This document shows positions 1 through 8,994 of a DNA stretch of 64,000 nt, in pieces. Made by a program: the position numbers and the translations under genes. The number at the start of each line of letters is the position of its first letter. Position 1 is the stretch's first letter. Source of the DNA: Mesorhizobium carmichaelinearum (GTDB lineage Bacteria; Pseudomonadota; Alphaproteobacteria; Rhizobiales; Rhizobiaceae); contig NZ_FZQR01000001.1 of the NCBI RefSeq assembly GCF_900199455.1, positions 186,001 through 250,000 of the forward strand, written 5' to 3'. The notes beneath the pieces are model-generated. The model saw only the letters and a list, made by a program, of their open reading frames with translations. It was not told where the DNA came from and did not search any database.

Positions 1-607
1 GGCAGAAGCACAGAGACAGCAGAAAATCGTCCTCCGGCGTCAGCCCGACACCATCCTTCTCGTGATGGTATTCGTGGGCGAAGCCCATGAAGGACGGGCT
101 CTCAAGCTCGATCCTGTCCGGCCTGTAGCTGTGCGAGATATCGGCGACCAACGCACGGACATAGGCGCGCGCATCCGGATGCGAGGGACAGAGATTGTAG
201 TAATTGGCATCGCCAAAGGCGTTGCGGGTGACGGCTTGCGGATGAAGCATGCCAAGCCGCGTATTGTGCAGGCAAACCGTCCAGCAGGAGACGCCGAGCC
301 CACCAGCCTCACGCCTGCGGACGAGGTCGCCAAGCACATCGCCGCCATGCGTAATCACGTGGGCAACTTTCGGCTGGATCGTGAGTCCGGCCCAGCGCGA
401 CGGCGTCGGCTTGAAATAGATGGTGCCGTCCTCGGGAAAATAGGCTTTGCGGCGCGGGCTGCGCGGCTGCAGGAAGCGGCCGGCATGATACGACGTCGCA
501 AGGCTGATCATGTTGAGCCCGGCGCGCTGGACAAGATCGCGCTCGACCGTCTCCAGGCCCAGATCCTGGACATCCCAGGGGTAGGTCCACATGGACAATT
601 GTTGCAT
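1..607 (-). CDS. Conserved barrel-like protein of unknown function (N-terminal part, runs off the window)
   Basis: Seen: the frame is open to the left edge, so only about 202 N-terminal residues are present. The ATG at 607 is preceded by GAGGA six bases upstream; a second in-frame Met (codon 6) is less well placed. The protein starts MQQLSMWTYPWDVQDLG and has no signal peptide or membrane segment. Residues such as NLCPSHPDARAYVRALVADI resemble cytoplasmic TIM-barrel proteins related to glycoside hydrolases, but this is an impression of fold and not an assignment. Context: last visible gene of the minus-strand operon dehydratase-like/RidA/deacylase, 36 bases after the deacylase stop, so it probably acts in the same catabolic pathway. 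The function is unknown. Confidence 0.7.
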   Translation of the reverse strand, partial: MQQLSMWTYPWDVQDLGLETVERDLVQRAGLNMISLATSYHAGRFLQPRSPRRKAYFPEDGTIYFKPTPSRWAGLTIQPKVAHVITHGGDVLGDLVRRREAGGLGVSCWTVCLHNTRLGMLHPQAVTRNAFGDANYYNLCPSHPDARAYVRALVADISHSYRPDRIELESPSFMGFAHEYHHEKDGVGLTPEDDFLLSLCFC

Positions 608-643
608 GGAATATCCTCGTGGATGTTTTGCGGAACTATTCTG

Positions 644-1654
644 TCAGCCGTCGACCGGCTCGGCGACCTGCATGAGGCAGTCGCCCGCCTCGCACATCGT
701 GTGCAGCCGGCGTGAAAGCACGATGCCGGCTTCGGCGAAATGCAAGGCTTCCTCGGCAAGGTCGAGCCGTTCGAGGTCGTGATACCAGCCGGCCAATTGC
801 CCAGAAGTTACACTGTCGCCGAGCCTGACGGCGGGTTCGAACCAGCCGCGACGGGTGGCATAGAGACCCTGGCTGTGCCGGGACAGCGAAAGCAGCCGCA
901 TCGGCGCCGAAGGCTTTTCGCCCGTGCCAAGAACCGGTGCGTCGATCACACCCAGCGCCATCATCAGACTGTCGAGCGCACGCGCCGTGATCGCCATCGT
1001 GTCGACGGTGGCGGTGCCGCCGCCGCCGAACTCGCCGCTGACGCCGATGGCGCCGGCACGCCGTGCCGCGCCCATGGAGGTCGGCGAAGCCTCACCATTG
1101 TCGGCCACGAAGCCGTAAGGCATGCCGAGCGTGCGCATCAATTCGACCCCGCGAGCGTGGCGGACAGGATCGGTGTTGCGCTCGACAAGGGCAGTCGGCA
1201 GATGTTCCATCGAGGTGCCGCCCGAATGGATGTCGAAGACGACGTCATGGCGAGGAAAGAGTTCGCTCTCCAGGAAATTCGCCAGCCGGCCTGTCGGCGT
1301 ACCAGACGGGTCGCCCGGGAAAGCGCGGTTGAGATTGCCGCCGTCGAGCGGCGAGCAACGTTTGGCGGCCATCACCGCCGGCACGTTGGCCATCGGCAGG
1401 ATGGTGATGCGGCCCTTGATCCGCTTCGCATCGAGCCGGCGCATCAGCCTGGCCAGCGACAGCTCGCCTTCATATTCGTCGCCGTGATTGCCGGCCATCA
1501 AAAGCAGAGACGGGCCGTCGCCGTTGCGGATGAGGCAGATCGGCACCTTGACCTGGTAGTAGGGCGAGCGGTCGATCGAGAACGGAATGCTGAGATGGCC
1601 TGATGTCTTGCCATCGCTGTCGAAGTCGAGCGTGTGGGCGAGACCGGTATGCAT
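644..1654 (-). CDS. Succinylglutamate desuccinylase/aspartoacylase-family deacylase
   Basis: A zinc-dependent amide hydrolase of the M14-like deacylase family, 336 residues. Near residue 55 the sequence NHGDEYEGE carries the His-x2-Glu zinc ligands. GGNLNRAFPG (about residue 105) and DIHSGG (about 140, third zinc His) complete the site. The closest recognised relatives are N-acetyl-diaminobutyrate deacetylases of ectoine catabolism (DoeB type), but the other ectoine genes are absent, so the substrate is probably a different N-acylated amino acid (inference). It starts 3 bases after the RidA stop and is clearly cotranscribed. No signal peptide; cytoplasmic. Confidence 0.85.
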   Translation of the reverse strand: MHTGLAHTLDFDSDGKTSGHLSIPFSIDRSPYYQVKVPICLIRNGDGPSLLLMAGNHGDEYEGELSLARLMRRLDAKRIKGRITILPMANVPAVMAAKRCSPLDGGNLNRAFPGDPSGTPTGRLANFLESELFPRHDVVFDIHSGGTSMEHLPTALVERNTDPVRHARGVELMRTLGMPYGFVADNGEASPTSMGAARRAGAIGVSGEFGGGGTATVDTMAITARALDSLMMALGVIDAPVLGTGEKPSAPMRLLSLSRHSQGLYATRRGWFEPAVRLGDSVTSGQLAGWYHDLERLDLAEEALHFAEAGIVLSRRLHTMCEAGDCLMQVAEPVDG

Positions 1655-1657
1655 GGT

Positions 1658-2002
1658 TCAGACCGCCGCCACCGCGGTGACTTCAATGCGCAGGTCAGGG
1701 TCGGCGAGACGCGCTTCGACGCAGGCGCGCGCCGGCAGGCGTTCGGGATCGACCCAGGCGTCGTAGATGCTGTTCATGGCGTCGAAATCGCCGATCTGCG
1801 GCAGGAAGATGTTGACGGCCACCAGCTTCGACTTGCTGGTGCCGGCCTCGGCGAGGAGCGCATCGATCTTGGCCAGCACATCGCTGGTCTGGGCTTCGAT
1901 GCCGGCCTTGCGGTTGTCGGGCACCTGGCCGGCAATGTGGACGAGGCCGCCATAGACGACCGCCTGCGACATGCGGGAGCCGGACTGGAAATACTTGATC
2001 AT
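1658..2002 (-). CDS. RidA/YjgF-family enamine/imine deaminase
   Basis: 114 residues, the normal RidA length. RidA proteins hydrolyse reactive enamines/imines such as 2-aminoacrylate released by PLP enzymes. The sequence has the typical pattern GGLVHIAGQVP near residue 18-28, a central NIFLPQIGDF and the conserved RLPARACVEARLADPDLRIEVTAVA near the C-terminus, where the Arg of RxCVE (about residue 95) binds the substrate carboxylate in the family. It lies between the PLP dehydratase-like gene (45 bases upstream) and the deacylase (3 bases downstream). This fits a job of clearing the enamine product of its neighbour. Confidence 0.9.
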   Translation of the reverse strand: MIKYFQSGSRMSQAVVYGGLVHIAGQVPDNRKAGIEAQTSDVLAKIDALLAEAGTSKSKLVAVNIFLPQIGDFDAMNSIYDAWVDPERLPARACVEARLADPDLRIEVTAVAAV

Positions 2003-2047
2003 ATCGCATCCTTTCAGTTCGTTTTGTCGCGGCCGACGCGGATCCGG

Positions 2048-3373
2048 TCAGCCGAAATAGGTTGGGAAGGCATGGCGGACATGCCCGGTCTCGTCGAGGC
2101 CGAAGATGACGCGGTAGCGGTCGAGGCAGGTGCAGGGGTGCGATATGCCGAACTCGACGACATCGCCGACAGCCAGATCCGTGCCCGGTTCCAGCGCCAG
2201 GAAGGCGTGCTGGTCATTGAGCTTGACGACCTTGGCGTTCGCCAGCGCGCCAGCCTGCAACTTGCCGGCGCGATGAATCGCGAGCGGAACCGCAAATCCC
2301 TGGTCGAACGACACGTCGCGCATGCCCATGCCGCAGATCGCCAGGCCGGGTTCCGGCCGCGACAGCACTTCGGCCCACAGCCGCAGCGCCGGGCGGAACG
2401 ATTGCCTGGCAGACACCTTTTCACCCGCGATGGCGAACCCCTGGCGCGCGTCGAGCACACCGAGCGAGCGGTCATAGGTTCCGTGGTCATGGAAGAAGAT
2501 GGCGCCGCTGCGCAATACCAGGGTGGCGTTGCCGTCCCGCGAGACGACAGGCGACAGCGCGGCGACAACCTTGTCGAAGAAAATCGAGCCGCCGGCCGTC
2601 ACCACCAGCGGAGCCTGGCCGCCAAGCCGGGCGCGCAGCCGCAGGAACATGTCCGAAATCATCGCCAGCAGGTCTGATATCACCGCGTCGGTGCGGCCGG
2701 CGGCGGGCTGCGCGGCGGCGCCCTCATAGGTCGCGACGCCGGCGATCAGCAGGCGGCCACCGGTCGCCATCACCGCATCGGCGATCGCCTCGGCTTCAGC
2801 CGTGGTGCGCGCGCCCGCCCTGCCCGCGCCCAGTTCGACCAGGACGCGCAAGGGAGCGAGTTCGGCATGGGCACGCCAGGCTCCGGCTAGCGCGTTGACG
2901 GCGTCGACCGAGTCCGCGAACACGAGAAGCTCGGCATCCGGCCAGGCGCCGGCGAGCGTTGCCAGACGGCTTGCGCCACCGCTGCCGCCAACCTCGTTGG
3001 CGATGATCAGCCGGGAAAGCCCGGCCTTGAGCATCACCGTCGCCTGGCGGATATCGGCGACCGTCGTGCCCCAGGCGCCGGCCTCGACCAGCGACCGGGC
3101 CAGATCGGGCGCCATCGGCGTCTTGGCATGCGGCGCGACCGCGACGCCCTGTTCACTGATATACCGCAGGAACAGGTCGCGATTGGCGGCGAAGGCCGCC
3201 TCGTCGAGGGTGAGCACAGGCAGCGCCATACGGCCGTCAGCCGGACGCCAGCCTTGCTGCCCGACCAGGCTGGAGTCCAGCCCGGCCGTGCCGGGCGGCA
3301 CGCCGCGGATACGGTCGTCGAGGACAAAATTTTCGCGCACGCCAAGCGGCCGGACTGGTGAGTTTTGCGTCAT
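2048..3373 (-). CDS. PLP fold-type III D-serine dehydratase/D-threonine aldolase-like enzyme
   Basis: 441 residues, alanine-racemase-like N-terminal barrel. PHAKT (about residue 82-86) contains the Lys expected to bind PLP. VTAGGS (about residue 260) is the phosphate-binding turn, and near the C-terminus ISHPCTCLDRY has the His-x-Cys pair that binds the catalytic zinc in eukaryotic-type D-serine dehydratases and D-threonine aldolases. Known family chemistry is dehydration/deamination or retro-aldol cleavage of beta-hydroxy-D-amino acids. RidA immediately downstream argues for the dehydratase option, because its enamine product is a RidA substrate (inference). First gene of the minus operon, divergent from the amidohydrolase across 78 bases. 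Confidence 0.82.
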   Translation of the reverse strand: MTQNSPVRPLGVRENFVLDDRIRGVPPGTAGLDSSLVGQQGWRPADGRMALPVLTLDEAAFAANRDLFLRYISEQGVAVAPHAKTPMAPDLARSLVEAGAWGTTVADIRQATVMLKAGLSRLIIANEVGGSGGASRLATLAGAWPDAELLVFADSVDAVNALAGAWRAHAELAPLRVLVELGAGRAGARTTAEAEAIADAVMATGGRLLIAGVATYEGAAAQPAAGRTDAVISDLLAMISDMFLRLRARLGGQAPLVVTAGGSIFFDKVVAALSPVVSRDGNATLVLRSGAIFFHDHGTYDRSLGVLDARQGFAIAGEKVSARQSFRPALRLWAEVLSRPEPGLAICGMGMRDVSFDQGFAVPLAIHRAGKLQAGALANAKVVKLNDQHAFLALEPGTDLAVGDVVEFGISHPCTCLDRYRVIFGLDETGHVRHAFPTYFG

Positions 3374-3451
3374 CCGATGCTACCCCTTTTCGCCGTCGCG
3401 AAACGACAGCCGAGCCGATTTCCCGTCCCGGTCATGCCATGAGAGACTTCC

Positions 3452-4393
3452 GTGCCAAAACCCTATTCCGGACCGATCGTCGATGCCCACCATCATCTCT
3501 GGGATCTCGACCTTGGCCGGCACCCGTGGTTGGCGGCGACCGCCGGCGAACGCGGCGGCCTGGGCGAGCTCGGCCCGTTGCGCCGCAACTATCTTCCGCA
3601 GGATTTTTCGCGCGACGCCGCCAGGCACGATGTCGTTGCCACCGTCCATGTTGAAGCCGGCTGGGCGAGCGATGACTGCGTCGGCGAGACGCGCTGGCTG
3701 GAAACGCAAGACAAGTCGCAAGGCGTGGCGGCCCGCTATGTCGTCCGCGTGCCGCTGGCGAGCCCCGGGGCGCCGGCGCTGATCGAAGCGCAGGCCGCTT
3801 TCGATCGCACCGTCGGCGTGCGCGACATATTGAGCTGGGACCCTGATCCTACCCGGCGCTTCGCTGCCCGAGACGGCATCATGGACGAGCCGGCATGGCG
3901 CGCCGGCCTGGCCTTGCTCGGCGCTCACCAACTCGCCTTCGACCTGATGGTGTTCCCGCGCCAGCTTGCCGATGCTGCCCGGCTGGCGGCCGCGTTTCCC
4001 GGCCAGCAATTCGTCCTCAACCATTGCGGCAGCCCGATCGACCGCGACGCCGAGGGCATGCGGCGCTGGCGCGAAGGACTGCGCGCCTTGGCGCGCCACG
4101 AAAACGTCGCCGTGAAGATTTCGGATCTGGTCGCCTATGATCACAACTGGACGCTCGACAGCCTGCGGCCGGTGGTGCTGCATTGCATCGACTGCTTCGG
4201 CAGCGATCGCGCCATGTTCGGCAGCGATTTTCCGGTCGCCGGCCTGCACGCTTCGTTTGATGACATATACGACGGCTTCAAGACCATTGCGGCGGACCTT
4301 TCCACAGACGAGCAGGCAGCCCTGTTCTTCGGCAATGCGAAACGGATTTACCGGCTGGACGAATTGTCATCGGCGGGCCTGCTCCCGGCCTGA
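3452..4393 (+). CDS. Amidohydrolase_2-family hydrolase (sugar lactonase-like)
   Basis: 313-residue TIM-barrel metallohydrolase of the amidohydrolase-2 group, which includes L-fuconolactonase, L-rhamnonolactonase and 4-sulfomuconolactonase. DAHHHLWD at residues 11-18 is the strand-1 metal-binding motif. VLNHCG (about residue 190) supplies a later His and FGSDFPV (about 250) the catalytic Asp. Such enzymes open lactones made by sugar or sugar-acid dehydrogenases, which fits the neighbouring ribose-type importer. The substrate cannot be read from the sequence. Its last 27 bases overlap, tail to tail, the 3' end of the permease gene on the other strand. Confidence 0.85.
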   Translation: MPKPYSGPIVDAHHHLWDLDLGRHPWLAATAGERGGLGELGPLRRNYLPQDFSRDAARHDVVATVHVEAGWASDDCVGETRWLETQDKSQGVAARYVVRVPLASPGAPALIEAQAAFDRTVGVRDILSWDPDPTRRFAARDGIMDEPAWRAGLALLGAHQLAFDLMVFPRQLADAARLAAAFPGQQFVLNHCGSPIDRDAEGMRRWREGLRALARHENVAVKISDLVAYDHNWTLDSLRPVVLHCIDCFGSDRAMFGSDFPVAGLHASFDDIYDGFKTIAADLSTDEQAALFFGNAKRIYRLDELSSAGLLPA

Positions 4394-5338
4394 GAGCAGC
4401 AGCAGGCCGAGGATCAGTGATCCGAACAGGATGCTGCGCCAGCCGGGCGATGCGTTGACGACGGTGATCAGCGCGGTGATCGTGACCAGCAGGACCGCGC
4501 CCGGGATGGTGCCGGCATAGGTGCCGAGCCCGCCGAGGATGGAGGTGCCGCCAAGCACCACGGCAGCGATCGAAGCCAGAAGATAGGGATCGCCGATCCC
4601 GACATAGCCCTGTCCGTTCATGCCCAGCACGAGCACGCCCGCGAGGCCCGAGGTGAAGCCGCTGATGCCGTAGACGGCGAGCGTCGTCGAAGCCACCGGC
4701 ACCCCCGACAGCGAAGCGGCGAGCGGATTGGCACCCATAGCGAAAATGCGCGCGCCGAATGGCGTCGCATGCATGACCGTCAGCACAATCGCCGAGACGA
4801 TGACCCACAGGACAATGCCGGCCGGAATGCCGGCCGGCCGCGCATTGCCAAGCCAGTGCACCAGCGGGTTTTCGGCGGTCACGGCGCTGCCGCCGGCAAT
4901 GATAATCAGCAGGCCCTGCAGGAAGGTCGCCATGGCCAGCGTCATGATCATCGGATGAACGCGCAGCAACGCCACGCCCAGTCCATTGATCGCACCGATG
5001 ACTGTCGTCAGCGCGAGCACGGCGAGGATGGAGGCAAGCCCGGTGGGATCCGCTGGCCACGACAGCAGCGGCAGGCTGATGGCGCTGACGGTGACGATCG
5101 CGGCGACCGAAAGGTCGATACCGCCGGCGATCACGACAAAGGTCTGGCCGGCCGCGACCAGCCCGATGACGGCGCCGAGTTCAACCAGATAGCGCAGATG
5201 GCCATAGGCGCCGAAGCCGCGCGAGGCGAAGCTGGCCCCGATCCAGACGGCGGCGACGATGACAACGGTCAGGAACGGCCGGCTGCGCAGGATCGCCAAG
5301 GCGCGTTTACCGCCTACACTCTCATTCCATGCCGTCAT
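4367..5338 (-). CDS. Ribose-type ABC transporter permease, second subunit
   Basis: Start chosen at the ATG that overlaps the previous permease stop by four bases (ATGA); an upstream extension of the frame is spurious. 323 residues, about 8-10 hydrophobic helices. It carries the RbsC/BPD_transp_2 signature segments AAGQTFVVIAGGIDLSV (about residue 55) and GVPVASTTLAVYGISGFTSG (about 215). In this family the permease pairs with a second permease and a double ATPase to import monosaccharides or polyols through the inner membrane. Last gene of the importer operon; its 3' end overlaps the convergent amidohydrolase gene. Confidence 0.9.
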   Translation of the reverse strand: MTAWNESVGGKRALAILRSRPFLTVVIVAAVWIGASFASRGFGAYGHLRYLVELGAVIGLVAAGQTFVVIAGGIDLSVAAIVTVSAISLPLLSWPADPTGLASILAVLALTTVIGAINGLGVALLRVHPMIMTLAMATFLQGLLIIIAGGSAVTAENPLVHWLGNARPAGIPAGIVLWVIVSAIVLTVMHATPFGARIFAMGANPLAASLSGVPVASTTLAVYGISGFTSGLAGVLVLGMNGQGYVGIGDPYLLASIAAVVLGGTSILGGLGTYAGTIPGAVLLVTITALITVVNASPGWRSILFGSLILGLLLLSGREQARR

Positions 5339-6300
5339 TGCTGCACCTTGCGGAATTGCGGGATGGCGACCGCCCCGATGATGATGAGGCCCTGGGCGAC
5401 ATACTGCGCCACCGGGGTGAAGCCGAGGAAGAACATGACACTGATCATCAGGCTGAGCAGCAGGCTGCCGGCGAGCGCGCCGCGCATCGTGCCCTGCCCT
5501 CCGAGGAAGCCGATGCCGCCGAGCACGGCGGCGGCGATCGAGTTCAGCGTGAAGGCCGTGCCGATGACCGGATCTCCCGATCCCGTCTGCGCGGCGACAA
5601 ACAGGCCGGCGCCCGTGGAGAGCAAGCCACTGATCGCATAGGCAGCGACGCGCGCGGCGTCGACCGGCACGCCGGAGCGATAGGCGCCGACCGGATTTTC
5701 GCCGGCGGCATAGAGGCTCAGCCCAAGCGGCGTGGCGAGATAGAGCTTCCACAGCAAGACGATCGCCACCAAAAGCACGAAGGCCGCCGGCGTGTTGCCG
5801 GCAAGCAGGTCGGACAGCCATGCCGGAATGGCACCACCCGGCCTGGGCAGGACCAACAGTGCCGCGCCGCCGATGATGAAGGAACCGGCAAGCGTCACAA
5901 CGATTGCCGGGAGGCGAAGCCTGACGACGATGAAGCCGGTCGCCGTGCCGATACCGAGGCCGGTCAGCGCCACAGCGGCGGCGCCGCCCGCGACGCCGAG
6001 CGGGCCGGCCATCGTCGTCGCGGCGATGACCGCGCCAAGGCTGACGGTGGCGCCGATCGCCAGGCTGATGCCGCCGGTGAGCATGAGGATCGCCTGCGCC
6101 ATCGCGACCAATGCCAGCGGGAACCAGCTCTGGGTGAATTTGGCGAAGCCGGAAGCCGAAAACAGGCCCGGAAACAGAACACCATAGGCAACGAGAAACG
6201 CCAGCACGACGATGAACAGGCTGCGCACGCCGATGTTGCGGCGCATCTGCACTGGCCAGTAGAGGGCGCCGGCGGACTTTGCGGGGGAAACAGTGCTCAT
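5335..6300 (-). CDS. Ribose-type ABC transporter permease, first subunit
   Basis: 321 residues, polytopic. VAMAQAILMLTGGISLAIGA (about residue 68) is the RbsC-family loop, with Ser-Leu-Ala replacing the more usual Asp-Leu-Ser. GVPVDAARVAAYAISGLLS (about 205) is the conserved ATPase-contact region. Start and stop overlap the flanking genes by four bases each, so ATPase, permease and permease form a translationally coupled unit. The two permeases are clearly different sequences, so the transporter is probably a heterodimer. Confidence 0.9.
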   Translation of the reverse strand: MSTVSPAKSAGALYWPVQMRRNIGVRSLFIVVLAFLVAYGVLFPGLFSASGFAKFTQSWFPLALVAMAQAILMLTGGISLAIGATVSLGAVIAATTMAGPLGVAGGAAAVALTGLGIGTATGFIVVRLRLPAIVVTLAGSFIIGGAALLVLPRPGGAIPAWLSDLLAGNTPAAFVLLVAIVLLWKLYLATPLGLSLYAAGENPVGAYRSGVPVDAARVAAYAISGLLSTGAGLFVAAQTGSGDPVIGTAFTLNSIAAAVLGGIGFLGGQGTMRGALAGSLLLSLMISVMFFLGFTPVAQYVAQGLIIIGAVAIPQFRKVQQ

Positions 6301-7802
6301 GCCGCGACCTTCCGGTCCTCGGCGCCCATCGCCGCCGAAACAATGGTCTCCTCGCTCAGCGCCCCGCGCTCGAGCGTGGCGACGATACGGCCCTCACGCA
6401 CCACCGCGACGCGGTCGCACAGATGCACCAGTTCCGGCGTGTCGGAACTGAGCAGCACGACGGCCTTGCCGGCGGCGGCGAAGGCGCGAAGCATCAGGTA
6501 GATTTCGCGCTTGGTCTCGACATCGACGCCGCGCGTCGGGTCGTTTAGCAGAAGCACGAGCGGGTCGTGCGGCATCCATTTCGCCAACGCCACCTTCTGC
6601 TGGTTGCCGCCGGAGAGAGCCTGTGCCGCTCGGGCGAGGTCGCCCTTGATGCCGAGCTGGGCGGCAAGGCCTCTGGCCGTCTCGCGCTCGGCCCGGCGGC
6701 TGCGCAGCTTCAGCGCCGGCAGTCTGGCGAAGGCGGGCAGCATCATGTTGGTGATGATGGGATGGATCAGGTGCAGGCCTTCACGCTTGCGATCGGCCGG
6801 CACATAGGCAAGGCCAAGCGCATTGGCTTTCGGTACGCCGCCGGGCAGCCCCGGGACACCATTGACGCTCGCCGATGCGGTCCTGGCCGGAATCGCGCCG
6901 TAAAGTCCGAGCAGCAGATCTTCCTGCCCCTGCCCGACCAGGCCGCCAATGCCCAGCACCTCGCCCGTCCTGACGTCGAGATCGACGTCGCGCATCAGGC
7001 CCGCGGAAAAATTGCGGACCGAGATGGCGTCGGCCGGCGATTTTGAAGTCTGCCATTGCGGAAAGAGATCGCCGGGGTCGCGGCCGACCATCAGGCGCAC
7101 AAGCCCGGCGGCGTCGGTTCCCGCCAGCGAGCGGTCCGCAGTGCAGATGCCATCCTTGAGGACGGTGACATGCTGGCAGAGCGCCATCACCTCGTTCAAC
7201 CGGTGCGAGATGTAGAGAATGGCGATGCCTTCGCCGCGGAGCCGTTCCAGCAGGTCGGTCAGGATTTTCGTCTCGGTCGCCGACAGCGACGAGGTGGGTT
7301 CGTCGAGGATGAGCACGCGTGGCTTGCGGTAGAGCGCCTTGGCGATCTCGACCATCTGCCGGCGCCCGAGTGACAGATGCCCGACAGGCGTCGACAGCGG
7401 TTCGTGCAGCCCGACCAGTTCGCACGCCGCCCTGGCCCGGGCGGCAAGCGCGGTGTAGTCGATCAGGCCGAGCCGCCTGGGATAGGCGCCGAGGCCGATG
7501 TTTTCGGCAATCGACAGGCTGGCCGTCAGGCTGAGCTCCTGCTGCACGACGGCAATGCCCGCCTGCCGGGCAAGCGCCGGCGTCATGCGCGACACCGCCC
7601 GCCCCTCGACCTCGATGGCCCCGCCATCCGGGCGCAACGCCCCGGACAAGAGGTTGATCAGCGTCGACTTTCCCGCGCCGTTCTCGCCGAGCAGCGCATG
7701 CACGCGGCCCGGCTGGAGAGCGATGGAGACGTCGCGCAGGACGGGGTTGCCGAAGAAAGACTTCGACACCCCCCGCGCCGCGAGCAGCGGAGCCGTGGTC
7801 AT
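6297..7802 (-). CDS. Ribose-type ABC transporter ATP-binding protein (two ABC domains)
   Basis: About 501 residues with two fused nucleotide-binding domains. Domain 1 is intact: Walker A GENGAGKST near residue 40, signature LSLGRRQ near 140 and Walker B LILDEPTSSL near 160. Domain 2 is degenerate: GGLVGQGQED replaces Walker A, and LLLNDPTRGVD has Asn-Asp where Asp-Glu is usual; its signature LSGGNQQK is normal. A degenerate second domain is common in RbsA/MglA proteins. The ATG at 7802 is preferred; a TTG one codon upstream is possible, and GAAGGG lies upstream of both. Follows the binding-protein gene by about 20 bases. Confidence 0.92.
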   Translation of the reverse strand: MTTAPLLAARGVSKSFFGNPVLRDVSIALQPGRVHALLGENGAGKSTLINLLSGALRPDGGAIEVEGRAVSRMTPALARQAGIAVVQQELSLTASLSIAENIGLGAYPRRLGLIDYTALAARARAACELVGLHEPLSTPVGHLSLGRRQMVEIAKALYRKPRVLILDEPTSSLSATETKILTDLLERLRGEGIAILYISHRLNEVMALCQHVTVLKDGICTADRSLAGTDAAGLVRLMVGRDPGDLFPQWQTSKSPADAISVRNFSAGLMRDVDLDVRTGEVLGIGGLVGQGQEDLLLGLYGAIPARTASASVNGVPGLPGGVPKANALGLAYVPADRKREGLHLIHPIITNMMLPAFARLPALKLRSRRAERETARGLAAQLGIKGDLARAAQALSGGNQQKVALAKWMPHDPLVLLLNDPTRGVDVETKREIYLMLRAFAAAGKAVVLLSSDTPELVHLCDRVAVVREGRIVATLERGALSEETIVSAAMGAEDRKVAA

Positions 7803-7823
7803 CAACGCTACAACCCTTCAGGC

Positions 7824-8876
7824 TTATTTCTGGGCCAGCAGCTTCTTGAACAGCTCCTCATCGTAGGGCGAATAGATGTAACCGTCAGCCGGGAAATCCT
7901 TCGCGCGGGCGAGATATGCGTCGATGTTGGAATTGTCGATCACCGGCAGCGGGATCTTGACGAAGGCCGGCACGTCCTTGCCTTCCAGCGCCTGGACGGC
8001 GGTGTAGGTGGCAAAGGCGCCAAGCCAGTTCGGCTGCATGGTTGCCCAGCTCTTCAGGCCTTTTTCCTTCCACAGTTCGAGGAACTGGCGTGCGTTCTCG
8101 CCGGTGATCGGCACCTGCTCGCGGCCCTGCTTGTCGAGGGCCAGAACCGCGCCTGCCGACAGCGCGCCGCCAAGCGACAGAATGCCGTCGATCTCGGGGT
8201 TGGCGAAGAGCAGGCTGGTCACGGCTTCCTGGGCAGGCGCGACATTGTAGGGCGTGTTGGTCTCGGCAAGCACCTTCACATCGGGATGGGCCTTCAGCTC
8301 GGCATCGGCACCCTTGCGCCGGTCATCGCTGACCGAAACGCCAGCCGGGCCATTGAGGATCAGGATCTTGCCCTTGCCGCCGATGGCGTCGATCAGGAAC
8401 TTGGCCGCCTGGTCGCCCCATTGCGAGGAATCGGTGTTGACCTTGGCGGTCACCTTGTCCGTGTCGACGAGGCTGTCGAAATTGATGATGGCGATGCCCT
8501 TGGCGCAGGCGTCGGCCAGCACGCGCGCCGGCGCGGTCGACGAGCCGGCGATCAGGATGATGGCGTCAACATTGGAATCGATCATCGACTGGATCTGCTG
8601 GATCTGCACATTGGCATCGCCCTGGGCGTCGGTAACGACCAGCTTGTCGACCAGCCCCTGCTTCTTCAGCGTCTCGACCTCGGCTTCGATCGTGCCCTGC
8701 GTCTGTTTCATCCAGGTCGGCACCGAATAGATGTTGGCCCAGCCGATCGTATAGGGGGCCTTGCGGTCGCCCTTGATGCAGTTGGCGGCCGCATTGGCCT
8801 GCGAACCCGCGCCCAGGCTCAGCACGAGACCGAGGCAAAGGGCGCTGGCGGATGCAAAAAACGGCGATTTCATCAT
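7824..8876 (-). CDS. Periplasmic sugar-binding protein (ribose/galactose type)
   Basis: About 350 residues from the ATG at 8876, which has AGAAGGGA about seven bases upstream; the longer frame back to 8927 lacks a signal-like start. The N-terminus MMKSPFFASASALCLGLVLS is a Sec signal peptide with probable cleavage after SQANA. A Peripla_BP_4 fold follows: IQSMIDSNVDAIILIAGS (about residue 90), KILILNGPAGVSVSDDRRKG (about 165) and VTSLLFANPEIDGILSLGGA (about 215). It delivers substrate to the permease pair. First gene of the importer operon, divergent from the IclR regulator. The ligand is unknown. Confidence 0.92.
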   Translation of the reverse strand: MMKSPFFASASALCLGLVLSLGAGSQANAAANCIKGDRKAPYTIGWANIYSVPTWMKQTQGTIEAEVETLKKQGLVDKLVVTDAQGDANVQIQQIQSMIDSNVDAIILIAGSSTAPARVLADACAKGIAIINFDSLVDTDKVTAKVNTDSSQWGDQAAKFLIDAIGGKGKILILNGPAGVSVSDDRRKGADAELKAHPDVKVLAETNTPYNVAPAQEAVTSLLFANPEIDGILSLGGALSAGAVLALDKQGREQVPITGENARQFLELWKEKGLKSWATMQPNWLGAFATYTAVQALEGKDVPAFVKIPLPVIDNSNIDAYLARAKDFPADGYIYSPYDEELFKKLLAQK

Positions 8877-8994
8877 GACTGTTCCCTTCTGAGGTTGTGT
8901 CCGGACGTGCGGGGTCGGGACGAGCAAACCCGCCGGTTGCCGGGCTCGGAAACCGTCTGTTTTTCGTCAGGACTTTCTGCGTCAGGCTTGTTAG

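Noticed and set aside
5339..6343. Long upstream extension of the second permease frame (658 codons in all)
   Set aside because: The extension is Arg/His-rich, has no membrane helices and is antisense-frame shadow of the first permease, which has full family signatures in its own frame and four-base overlaps.
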